A stretch of 46,522 nt of DNA from the NCBI RefSeq assembly GCF_030160115.1, contig NZ_BSNS01000026.1, positions 1 through 46,522 on the forward strand, given 5' to 3'. A program made the position numbers and the translations under genes. The notes beneath the pieces are model-generated. The model was not told the DNA's origin. It was given only the letters and a program-made list of their open reading frames with translations, and made no database searches. Origin of the DNA: Devosia nitrariae. Lineage in GTDB: Bacteria; Pseudomonadota; Alphaproteobacteria; Rhizobiales; Devosiaceae. Of the stretch, positions 18,698 to 26,143 are shown in pieces (the stretch's first letter is position 1; each line of letters opens with the position of its first letter).

Positions 18698-19096
18698 ATG
18701 AACCGCGTCATGATAGGCATTGCAGTGACGCTGTCCGTTCTTGGGGGCATCGCGTTCGGAGAAGCAGTACTTGCCCAGGAATCACAGTCCAACTGCTCAA
18801 TATCGGGGACTGCCGTGCTACAAGGCATTCCCGACACGAAAGACGGATTAGCGCCAAGTGTTGGACGGGAGATAGCTGGATATGGCCGCCAGGCGAAAGC
18901 TTCAGACTGCAGTATCTCGCTTGTGTGCGTGGCTAGGGACGGCGGTGACACGAGCCGCGAGTTTGCGCGCCAACAATGCGTCGTTGTTCGTGACCATCTC
19001 GTGAGTGCTGGCTTTGCCAAAGCAAATATCTCGACCTCCCGCAAAAATCCGGGTGGCAGTTTCGCAGCCGGCGCTGTGTATCTGTCCGTGCAGTAG
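18698..19096 (+). CDS. Small exported cysteine-containing hypothetical protein
   Basis: This 132-residue protein has a Sec signal peptide (MNRVMIGIAVTLSVLGGIAF..., cleavage near VLAQ) and a mature part with four cysteines, suggesting disulfide bonds in the periplasm. The C-terminal half (CVVVRDHLVSAGFAKANIST and following) faintly resembles the OmpA-C pattern in which a helix is followed by 'L...GI....I', but the peptidoglycan-binding residues are not evident. A strong AGGAG sits 7 bases before the ATG. It stands alone between divergent and convergent polysaccharide genes. No function is assigned. Confidence 0.7.
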   Translation: MNRVMIGIAVTLSVLGGIAFGEAVLAQESQSNCSISGTAVLQGIPDTKDGLAPSVGREIAGYGRQAKASDCSISLVCVARDGGDTSREFARQQCVVVRDHLVSAGFAKANISTSRKNPGGSFAAGAVYLSVQ

Positions 19097-19295
19097 ACAC
19101 AGTCGAGCAGCATGAGCGACGGAAGGCGACGGTGATCGCCTCCCCCTCGATTGGGCACTAATCGATCTGGTGCCTAGGCGGGTCCCGCAGTGCCACCACG
19201 CCCGCTTCTTCCACCAAGGGCCTTACGTTCCAATAGACTTGGACGTCCGGCGCTCAATCTTCCTGCCGCACATCGCACCGGCCGGCGCGACGACG

Positions 19296-20663
19296 TCAAG
19301 CCGGCTCGACCGGCGAAAATTCGCGCGTGGTCGGCAGGCCGATAGCGAGATAGTCTCGGACCGCCGACTTGTCGATCAACCGACGGCCATCGATCAGAAC
19401 GGGCGGGGTGTCCATATCCGCGAGCATGGCCGGCAATGCACGAAGCTCAGCCCAGGCCGTCATGATCAGTATTGCGTCGGCATCGGCCACCGCAGCGGCA
19501 AGGTTCTCTTCGAACTCAACCACCTCGGGCAGGATAGCCTGGGCAGCGCTCCTGGCGATCGGATCGTAGCCGACAACCTGGACACCCTTATCGATGAGTG
19601 TACGCGTGACCGCGATTGCCGGAGACTCGCGAACATCGTCCGTGCCCGGCTTGAACGCCATGCCCAATACGGCGACTTTCAATCCGCGAAGCTCGCGAAA
19701 GCGGCCTTCGAGCATATTGATCATCTGCGAGGGCTGATCTGCATTGACGCTCGCCACTGCCTCCAGCAGACGCATAGGCTGGCCCAATCGTTGTCCGTGA
19801 GCAATGATGGATTTGACGTCTTTGGGGAAGCAACTTCCGCCGAACCCACATCCTGGCGCGAGATAGCTGAGCATCCCTGGCCGCACTCGTTGACCATCGG
19901 GCAGGATAGGCGAGAACCGCTTGTCCAGATGCACCCCCTTCATGACTTCCATCGCATCGACACCGAGTGCTGCCGACGTGTTCCCGATCTCGTTCGAAAA
20001 GGAGATCAGCGTGGCAAGCAGGGCATTCGAGGTGTACTTGACCATCTCGGCGGTGCTGGGTGTCGTGCGCACGATGTCGACACCCGGGAACGGACTGTAG
20101 AGCTCCGCCTGCCGATCGATCGATGCGTCATCTATGCCACCGATCACCACCCGGTCTGGGTTCATGAAGTCGGCAATGGCCTCGCCCTCTTTGAGGAACT
20201 CCGGGTTCATGCCGACACCAAAGTCGATACCGGCTTTTTTACCCGATGCACGCTCGAGGATGGGAAGGACGACGGTCTCGGTCGTGCCCGGAACCACGGT
20301 GCTTTTGACGACGACGACGTGATATTCGTCTTTGGTAGCCAGTGCTTCGCCGATCTGCCAGGCCGCCTTCTCGATATAGGTGAGATCGATCTCGCTGCCG
20401 TTGAAGGGAGTGCCGACCGCAATCATGGTCAAATCCGCACCATTGACTGCCGCGGCCAGATCCGCGGTAGCCGACAGGCGTTCGGGTACAACACTGGCCA
20501 GCACATCCTCCAACCCCGCCTCATGGATTGGCGGGCGCCGGGAATTGATCATATCGATCTTCCTGTGATCGATATCGACGCATTGGACGATATGGCCCTT
20601 GTGGGCGAGACAGGCGCCTGACACGAGGCCGACATAGCCGGTTCCGATAATCGCCACTCGCAT
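19296..20663 (-). CDS. ugd: UDP-glucose 6-dehydrogenase
   Basis: This 455-residue cytoplasmic enzyme oxidises UDP-glucose twice with NAD to UDP-glucuronate. The Rossmann motif GTGYVGLVSGACLA is at the N-terminus. STVVPGTT and GMNPEFLKEGEAI follow, and the catalytic cysteine lies in GCGFGGSCFPKD (about Cys278). The C-terminal domain has GMAFKPGTDDVRESP. All are diagnostic of the UDP-glucose/GDP-mannose dehydrogenase family. ATG 20663 (MRVAIIGTGYVGL) overlaps the TAA of the upstream gene by one base, showing translational coupling to a UDP-glucuronate decarboxylase-like SDR that would use its product. GDP-mannose dehydrogenase is a less likely reading. Confidence 0.92.
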   Translation of the reverse strand: MRVAIIGTGYVGLVSGACLAHKGHIVQCVDIDHRKIDMINSRRPPIHEAGLEDVLASVVPERLSATADLAAAVNGADLTMIAVGTPFNGSEIDLTYIEKAAWQIGEALATKDEYHVVVVKSTVVPGTTETVVLPILERASGKKAGIDFGVGMNPEFLKEGEAIADFMNPDRVVIGGIDDASIDRQAELYSPFPGVDIVRTTPSTAEMVKYTSNALLATLISFSNEIGNTSAALGVDAMEVMKGVHLDKRFSPILPDGQRVRPGMLSYLAPGCGFGGSCFPKDVKSIIAHGQRLGQPMRLLEAVASVNADQPSQMINMLEGRFRELRGLKVAVLGMAFKPGTDDVRESPAIAVTRTLIDKGVQVVGYDPIARSAAQAILPEVVEFEENLAAAVADADAILIMTAWAELRALPAMLADMDTPPVLIDGRRLIDKSAVRDYLAIGLPTTREFSPVEPA

Positions 20664-21793
20664 TATGCGTCCTCCGCAACCCGGTTTTCGCTGTACCACA
20701 GAAGCGATCGCCGCAGTCCCTCATCGAGGTCGATCGAGGGTTCAAAATCCAGTTCCGACCGCGCCTTGTCGATCACGGGACAACGTCGGTTGGGATTGTC
20801 GGTGAGGTATTCACGATCCGAACTCTCGGAAAAGATCACTTGGCCGCTATAGCCGAACTCCTCGGCCGCAATGGCGGCGACTTTCCTGGCGAGATCGAGC
20901 ATGGTGACCTCGGGCGTCGGATTACCGATATTGTAGGCTTCGCCCGGCCGACCCCGCATGAGTATCCTATAGTACCCGACCACGGCGTCCGCGACATAAC
21001 AGAAGGTCCGCGTTGGCGACCCGGAGGACAGCAAATGGACGTCGCGGCCGTCGAAAATATCGCGCGCGAAGTCGGGAAGAACGCGCCGGTCGGTAATCTT
21101 CAACCCCGGTCCGTAGTTGTTGAACGGGCGGGCAACCGTAATCGGCAGACCATACTGCCGGGCAAAATTGACGCACAGCGTTTCGCCATAGCGTTTGCTC
21201 TCGTCGTAGCAAGCCCGCGGTCCTGTGCAGGAGACATTGCCCCGATAGGTTTCCGGGGTGGGAATGTTTTCCGGCGTCGGGTCGCCATAGATCTCGCTGG
21301 TCGAAAAGAATAGAAATCCCGATACCGGGTGCCCCTGCGCGCTCGCATCCCGCGTGTAGTCCAGGAGACGGCGAAGGCCCTCGACATTAGCATCCATGGT
21401 CTCAATGGGGTACTGCCGATAGTAGATCGGGGACGCAATGGAGGCGGCATGAACGATATAATCGAAGATGGCCTCGGACTGAGGCAGCGGATCGATGATA
21501 TTGTGGGTCACCAAGTGTAAATTGCGGTCCCCTTCCCGGTGCTTCAGCCAGTCCGGAACTCCACGAATCCAATTGTCGTAGATCGTCAAATCGATGGGCG
21601 GACCAAAATCTTGCATGTTCCAGTGCAAGACGGCCTGCACCATGTAATGGCCGAGGAATCCGGCGCCGCCCACGATCAGCAACCGCTTGCCGGACATGGC
21701 GGTAAAATCCGTGCGCAACCGATCCACGATGTAATCGAGATCGGCGCCGACCACGTCAGCCGCACTCGCGGTCGCTAGGGTGGTGCTATGCAT
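20663..21793 (-). CDS. NAD-dependent epimerase/decarboxylase, UDP-glucuronate decarboxylase-like
   Basis: This extended SDR of about 376 residues has the NAD-binding GGAGFLGHYM, STSEIYGDP, and the active site GPRACYDESKRYGETL with Tyr and Lys in YxxxK spacing. RVLPDFARDI and TRTFCYVADAVVGYYRIL follow. The GPRACYDE-K segment is typical of UDP-xylose synthases and UDP-apiose synthases, which start from UDP-glucuronate. Coupling to UDP-glucose dehydrogenase (TAATG overlap) supports that substrate. The N-terminus carries about 35 residues before the Rossmann fold, longer than most bacterial UXS. The start at ATG 21793 overlaps the upstream stop; the open frame to 21970 lies inside the previous gene. 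UDP-xylose versus UDP-apiose is undecided. Confidence 0.82.
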   Translation of the reverse strand: MHSTTLATASAADVVGADLDYIVDRLRTDFTAMSGKRLLIVGGAGFLGHYMVQAVLHWNMQDFGPPIDLTIYDNWIRGVPDWLKHREGDRNLHLVTHNIIDPLPQSEAIFDYIVHAASIASPIYYRQYPIETMDANVEGLRRLLDYTRDASAQGHPVSGFLFFSTSEIYGDPTPENIPTPETYRGNVSCTGPRACYDESKRYGETLCVNFARQYGLPITVARPFNNYGPGLKITDRRVLPDFARDIFDGRDVHLLSSGSPTRTFCYVADAVVGYYRILMRGRPGEAYNIGNPTPEVTMLDLARKVAAIAAEEFGYSGQVIFSESSDREYLTDNPNRRCPVIDKARSELDFEPSIDLDEGLRRSLLWYSENRVAEDA

Positions 21794-23078
21794 TGAAGAA
21801 GGCATCCTGTTGTTGACGTAGTTGCACCGAAAGGTTGTCCGGCAGGTCGACGTCTTCGATCCGTATCGGGCAATCTTCCGACACTTCTCGTTTGAGCACC
21901 GATCCCTCGGCCAGCCCCATGAGCAGCAGACCCTCACTACGCGCGACTTCCGCATTCTCGCACGTGCCATAGGTCATGAAGCCTCCTAGCCCGTCCAGCG
22001 TTTCCCCCGCTTTCAGGTCCCGCTTGGCGATGGCAACGACATCGACGACGGGCCCCGCGAGCGGCGCGATCACCACATCCCGCTGCAAGGCCACTCGTGC
22101 GATCGACAGTGGAGCCTCGAGCGCCATCAGGTGCTGGGGGGTGTAAAAGCAGTAGAGCGGGCCTTTGCCGAGCTTGCCGTAGTCGAGCCACACCTTCTGC
22201 GAGTCGTTCTTAGCCGCCGCCAGGACATAGCACCCCGGTCCGGGCGTGGCGCCCACCACGTAGTCCACGATCCCCCCCTTCTCGCGCAGCATGTCGATGT
22301 CATATTTTGAAACGACCGTGTCGATGTGCTCCCGGTGCTCGAAGCCAAACATGCCGCGCTTGGCCACGCGCATACCCGTGGCATTGGCCACGATGGCCTG
22401 CTCGAAAGAGATCTTGGTGCCATCCGCGAAACTTGTGACCATTTCGGCGGACATGCCCCACTTCGCTGCAAACCCTGCCTGCGTTGCGGGTGTGCGCTTG
22501 TGGTCCTCCATCCCCTTGATATTGCCGCACAGCAGCGGCTCGAGTCCCAGAACCTTCACATAACGATAGAGATTCATCTGGACGGCAGGCTGATCTCCAT
22601 CCACGCCCGAGATGAGGACGCCAGACGCATCGGCCTTTCGCTTGAGAATCGGCCCAATGGTCGCGTCGAGTTCGGCGTTCATCAGCAGCACGTCCTTGCG
22701 TGCCGCGATGGCGTTGAGAACCACATCGGTTCCGTAGCCGACCTGCCCGGTGCCCTCCATGATGATGTCGATGCCGTCGGCGGTGGCTGCCAGTTCAGCG
22801 TTACTGGTGACGCAATACTTACCGTCGTCCATTGCCGCCTTCGCGTCGCTGGCGGAGTTAACTTCGGCGATCTGATCGCGAAGGATGCCGGCATCCACAT
22901 ATGCGCTGACCGCCTTTTCAACCGTGCGGTTGCAGATCATTGCGAGACGGATGCCTGGCATACCGTGAACCAGCTGATGAGCAATCCCCTGCCCCATAAA
23001 GCCGGCACCGAATATGGAGAGTTGCACCGGCGACCCGGCCTTCTCCCGCTTTTCCATCTCAACATCGAAACTAAACAT
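21786..23078 (-). CDS. SAF-domain NAD(P)-dependent dehydrogenase (homoserine dehydrogenase-like, COG4091 type)
   Basis: This 430-residue protein has an N-terminal Rossmann fold (SIFGAGFMGQGIAHQL), a central homoserine-dehydrogenase-like region and a C-terminal SAF domain (IAKRDLKAGETLDGLGGF...). This matches the COG4091-type predicted dehydrogenases often found in sugar-nucleotide clusters. Because it sits between cytidylyltransferase/epimerase genes and UDP-sugar genes, an oxidoreduction on a nucleotide-linked or branched sugar is more likely than amino-acid synthesis. The ATG has AGAGG upstream, and the stop overlaps the start of the next gene. The substrate is unknown. Confidence 0.82.
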   Translation of the reverse strand: MFSFDVEMEKREKAGSPVQLSIFGAGFMGQGIAHQLVHGMPGIRLAMICNRTVEKAVSAYVDAGILRDQIAEVNSASDAKAAMDDGKYCVTSNAELAATADGIDIIMEGTGQVGYGTDVVLNAIAARKDVLLMNAELDATIGPILKRKADASGVLISGVDGDQPAVQMNLYRYVKVLGLEPLLCGNIKGMEDHKRTPATQAGFAAKWGMSAEMVTSFADGTKISFEQAIVANATGMRVAKRGMFGFEHREHIDTVVSKYDIDMLREKGGIVDYVVGATPGPGCYVLAAAKNDSQKVWLDYGKLGKGPLYCFYTPQHLMALEAPLSIARVALQRDVVIAPLAGPVVDVVAIAKRDLKAGETLDGLGGFMTYGTCENAEVARSEGLLLMGLAEGSVLKREVSEDCPIRIEDVDLPDNLSVQLRQQQDAFFNA

Positions 23079-23180
23079 GAGGCACCTCTTGAGAAATCGG
23101 CCCGTCGTCTATCTGTGCTTCTGATTTTTAGACAACAGCCGACGCCAGCTTGCGAGCTTCCTGAACCGCAGTCTCCCCGG

Positions 23181-23200
23181 AGCGGCTGATCAGCGCCGCT
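23181..23200. other. Inverted repeat in the RmlC-dehydrogenase gap
   Basis: AGCGGC and GCCGCT arms of 6 bp flank an 8-base loop whose sequence TGATCAGC contains a smaller palindrome. It lies just after the RmlC-type gene in its direction of transcription. There is no run of U, so a rho-independent terminator is doubtful; it could partly insulate the next genes or stabilise RNA. Confidence 0.3.
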
Positions 23201-23255
23201 GAACCACGATCAAACGAGTGATTGAAATTGCGTGCGAATGGCGTTGAGGCGGATG

Positions 23256-23819
23256 TCATTCCCCAACTCCATCATACCCGAAATCGGCACCCTCTTCGAC
23301 GAGTGGCCAGCCGGCATCCTTTTCCGACAACGATGTGACCGGGTCCGGCCACTGGATGGCGAGCCGCGGATCATCGTAGCGCAGTCCGCCCTCGGCACTA
23401 GGCGTGTACGCGGCCGAAACCAGGTACGACACCTCTGTATTGTCGGCCAACGTCAGGAAGGCATGCGCAAAGCCCTCAGGCACCAGAACCTGACGGTGGT
23501 TGTCGGCGGTGAGCTCGAACATTTCGTGCTGCAGGAAGGTCGGCGAATTGCGACGCAGATCCACGATGACATCTACTACCACCCCTGCCGTACATCTTAT
23601 CAGTTTCGTCTCACCCGCGGGCGGCTTCTGGTAGTGCAATCCGCGCAGCGTTCCCTTGCTCGCGGAGTAAGACATGTTCTGCTGTATAAAGCTGACATCA
23701 ACGCCATGCTGGTGCAGCTCGTCCAAGCACATTGTGCGGGCAAAAAATCCTCTCTGATCGGATCGGGCCTCCAGCTCGATTGAGAAGGCCCCCGGCAGGC
23801 GTGATGCGTGAAATTTCAT
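23256..23819 (-). CDS. dTDP-4-dehydrorhamnose 3,5-epimerase family protein (RmlC/RfbC)
   Basis: This cupin enzyme of about 187 residues epimerises C3 and/or C5 of a 4-keto-6-deoxy nucleotide sugar. Motifs in order are QRGFFARTM, QQNMSYSASKGTLRGLHYQ (catalytic His), DVIVDLRRNSPTF (Asp and Arg) and VPEGFAHAFLTL. YTPSAEGGLRYDDP follows, with its tyrosine and D-P pair. All active-site landmarks of RmlC are intact. ATG 23819 follows AAGGA at about 10 bases; a TTG three codons upstream is the alternative. It is 54 bp from the cytidylyltransferase gene, so it may use a CDP-sugar rather than dTDP. No RmlA, RmlB or RmlD is in the window, so a classical rhamnose pathway is not shown here. Confidence 0.87.
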   Translation of the reverse strand: MKFHASRLPGAFSIELEARSDQRGFFARTMCLDELHQHGVDVSFIQQNMSYSASKGTLRGLHYQKPPAGETKLIRCTAGVVVDVIVDLRRNSPTFLQHEMFELTADNHRQVLVPEGFAHAFLTLADNTEVSYLVSAAYTPSAEGGLRYDDPRLAIQWPDPVTSLSEKDAGWPLVEEGADFGYDGVGE

Positions 23820-23873
23820 GGAAGCCAAATCCTTGAGGGAGCGGTCACAACCCAGCCGCTTGTTGCCCGACCG

Positions 23874-24650
23874 CTAATCCTGCCATGTCTTCCACGGCGC
23901 GTTTCCCTCTGACCACACTTGGTCCAGGACCCGCTTGTCCCGCAAAGAGTCCATGCTCTGCCAATAGCCTTGGTGATGATAGCTCCCCAACTTTCCCATC
24001 GCGATCATCCGATCCATAGGCTCCTCTTCCCAGACCGTCTGAGGCCCATCGATTAGGGAAAGCACCTCCGGTTCGCACACGAAAAATCCGCCATTGATCA
24101 ACCCGCCGTCGCCCTGCCCCTTCTCGCGGAACGCCTCAACCGTCGTGCCGGCATCCCCAATCCGCAACGCACCGTAGCGCCCCGGCTGCGAGACTGCGGT
24201 CAGCGTGCAAAGCGGGCGCTCCGCCTTGTGCTGCGCAATCAGGGCTGTCAGATCGACATTGCCGAGGCCATCGCCATAGGTCAGACAAAAGGTCTCATTC
24301 AGGTGCGCACGTGCTGCCAAAAGACGCCCGCCCGTCATTGCATCCGCGCCCGTATTGAGAACCGTCACGCGCCAGTTCTCGCGCGCCCCCCCCAGCCAAT
24401 CGACATCGCCCGTCCCCAGATTGATAGTAAAATCTGAGTGCTCTGCCCGATAGCCGATAAAGAAGCTTCTAATGACTTCGACCTTATAACCACCTAAGAT
24501 GACAAAATCATCAAAGCCGAACGACGAGTAATACTTCATTATATGCCACAATATCGGCATACTGCCCACATTAACCATGGGCTTCGGTCGGATCGACGTC
24601 TCCTCACTCAACCTCGTACCGTATCCGCCAGCAAAAATAACAACTTTCAT
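23874..24650 (-). CDS. rfbF: Glucose-1-phosphate cytidylyltransferase
   Basis: This 258-residue enzyme makes CDP-glucose from CTP and glucose-1-phosphate. The nucleotidyltransferase signature is VIFAGGYGTRLSEETSIRPKPM, followed by MPILWHIMKYYSSFGFDDF (a lysine-aromatic segment specific to RfbF), the NTD-like GDVDWLGG region, and TYGDGLGNVDL with the metal-binding aspartate. Length matches the family. It is the first gene of a minus-strand nucleotide-sugar operon. CDP-glucose 4,6-dehydratase (RfbG), the usual next step, is absent from the window, so it must be elsewhere or the CDP-glucose is used another way. Confidence 0.92.
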   Translation of the reverse strand: MKVVIFAGGYGTRLSEETSIRPKPMVNVGSMPILWHIMKYYSSFGFDDFVILGGYKVEVIRSFFIGYRAEHSDFTINLGTGDVDWLGGARENWRVTVLNTGADAMTGGRLLAARAHLNETFCLTYGDGLGNVDLTALIAQHKAERPLCTLTAVSQPGRYGALRIGDAGTTVEAFREKGQGDGGLINGGFFVCEPEVLSLIDGPQTVWEEEPMDRMIAMGKLGSYHHQGYWQSMDSLRDKRVLDQVWSEGNAPWKTWQD

Positions 24651-25072
24651 TGTGAGCCCTGAATTTATTCCCCCGGGGCAGTCATACTGCGCTGCCTATG
24701 TCGAAAACAAGTATCGACTCATTTCCACAATAAAAGCAACGGCGCCTTTGCCGATGCTGAAGCCGGCCGCCTGTTTACCTTAACGGCCCGTCCGTACAAG
24801 CGCGCAAAGCCTCAGGCGGCTAAAAATTGGACTGGGCCGCAGCTCTGGAACAGAGCCATCCGCAGTTGCAACGACTGGCAAGAAGACCACGCGGCACCGC
24901 CCGCCGCTACCTGCTTGCGCTTGCCAATAACGGCGCCGGCTTGGCGCGAGCGGATGTCGAGGCATTCCGACGGGCGCAATGGTTCAAGTATTGCTGCGTC
25001 GAGACGCCGACCTCAAGCTCGGACCGTTCATATGCTTAAAGCCTGGGGCGGCGACCAATTGCCCGGCGGACG
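24651..25072. other. Intergenic region between two minus-strand operons
   Basis: About 420 bp lie between the acylation operon end and the nucleotide-sugar operon start. Besides the candidate promoter above I see no gene-like frame with a ribosome site, and no strong hairpin followed by T residues to end the upstream operon. Confidence 0.4.
24681..24710 (-). promoter_or_regulatory. Candidate sigma-70-type promoter of the nucleotide-sugar operon
   Basis: On the minus strand TTGTTT (24710-24705) is followed after 18 bases by TATGAC (24686-24681), about 30 bp before the rfbF ATG. A CCCCGGGG palindrome lies between promoter and start. This is pattern matching only; such pairs occur by chance. 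Confidence 0.3.
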
Positions 25073-26131
25073 TCATCGCCCAGGCCGGCCTATCGATGCA
25101 GACGCGCCTCGCTGATACCCGCTCCAGGCAGGTCCCTGCCCCTGAAACGCGCGCTCCCAAATATATCCCGTAAATTCGGGAACCACCGGCCATTGGAGGT
25201 GGAGCGGGTCGGCAAAGTCCTCGTTCGGGAACGTCATTCCAGTTGCGTCAACCAGTACGGCGCCGGTACCGGAAAGCGAACTCCTGACATTGGTGAGGAA
25301 CTCGGCCCGCTGCTCGCCCGTGCTGTCGGCACTTTCAACCCAGGCCGGCATGAACGGAAACAAGACGAGAACCAGCTTGACCCCGCGGCTGGTCAAATCG
25401 GTCGCCATGCGCCGGAGGTGGTCAAAGCAGGCCGCTTCCATCCGCGCCGGACCAACAAGAAGGGGCTCATCCCTGAACATCGGCCCGGAACCGAACTCCT
25501 CGAAGACCAACTGGTCAGACAGATCCGGCAGGCGGATGACATCACCGATGAACGTGAAGGCGCGGAGGTTGCGGAAGTAAACCCACCACTCGCTGACCTG
25601 GCCCGACAGATAGCTCTCCAGGAGCTCAGGATCAAAGAACTCCGTGGCATTGGTGCTGCAGGCCTCAAAATCCCGCGGCGCGACGACTGAGATCACCGTG
25701 TGTGTTCCGGGGCTCAAGTCGAGCAGGAAGTTTGTCAGCTCATGCGTCTGATTGATCCGCAAAAAGCACGGTGCAAGGTTGGCGACCCCGCCGACGGCCT
25801 CACGTTCTTTCAAGGGGATTTCGCCGAAGCTCAGATTGCGCCAGGTCACAGACGAACCGACCGCGATGACGCCGCTCTCCAGCAATTCGGGGTTGGCACG
25901 CATCCATGCCAGTTTCTCATCGATACACCAGGTCCCGTTCACGGGCGGCGCAGGCAGCCTATCGACCGCGCCAAGTGCTGCGATTGCGGCTGCTGCAAAA
26001 AGAACCGTGCCGATCGCCCCAATGGCAAAAGTGACAATGAATGCCACGCCCCCGCTTCGCCGCGATAGTGCGCGTCGGCGAGGCGGGTTCTTGCTTGCCT
26101 TCACCTCAGATGGATTGAGCAACTCGTCCAA
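25073..26131 (-). CDS. AlgX/DltD-like SGNH-type protein, polysaccharide O-acylation partner
   Basis: This protein of about 352 residues has one N-terminal membrane anchor (about 29-53) after a basic cytoplasmic stretch. The periplasmic domain has an SGNH-hydrolase-like serine motif VGSSVTW (about 92-97) and a C-terminal DPLHL (Asp308, His311), the Asp-x-x-His pair of DltD/AlgX/AlgJ proteins. It should receive an acyl group from the MBOAT protein encoded 11 bp upstream and transfer it to the glycan. The TTG start at 26131 is decided by AGGAGG 6 bases upstream; the open frame extends to 26176 inside the MBOAT gene. The substrate glycan is inferred from the locus. Confidence 0.82.
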   Translation of the reverse strand: MDELLNPSEVKASKNPPRRRALSRRSGGVAFIVTFAIGAIGTVLFAAAAIAALGAVDRLPAPPVNGTWCIDEKLAWMRANPELLESGVIAVGSSVTWRNLSFGEIPLKEREAVGGVANLAPCFLRINQTHELTNFLLDLSPGTHTVISVVAPRDFEACSTNATEFFDPELLESYLSGQVSEWWVYFRNLRAFTFIGDVIRLPDLSDQLVFEEFGSGPMFRDEPLLVGPARMEAACFDHLRRMATDLTSRGVKLVLVLFPFMPAWVESADSTGEQRAEFLTNVRSSLSGTGAVLVDATGMTFPNEDFADPLHLQWPVVPEFTGYIWERAFQGQGPAWSGYQRGASASIGRPGR

Positions 26132-26137
26132 GGATCG

Positions 26138-26143
26138 CCTCCT
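26138..26143 (-). promoter_or_regulatory. Ribosome binding site overlapping the MBOAT stop
   Basis: A perfect AGGAGG overlaps the TAG stop of the MBOAT gene and lies 6 bases from the TTG that starts the SGNH-type protein. It fixes that non-ATG start and implies re-initiation by the same ribosomes. Confidence 0.75.

Noticed and set aside
23256..24650. Complete dTDP-rhamnose pathway
   Set aside because: The nucleotidyltransferase is the RfbF (CTP) type, not RmlA, and RmlB and RmlD are absent.
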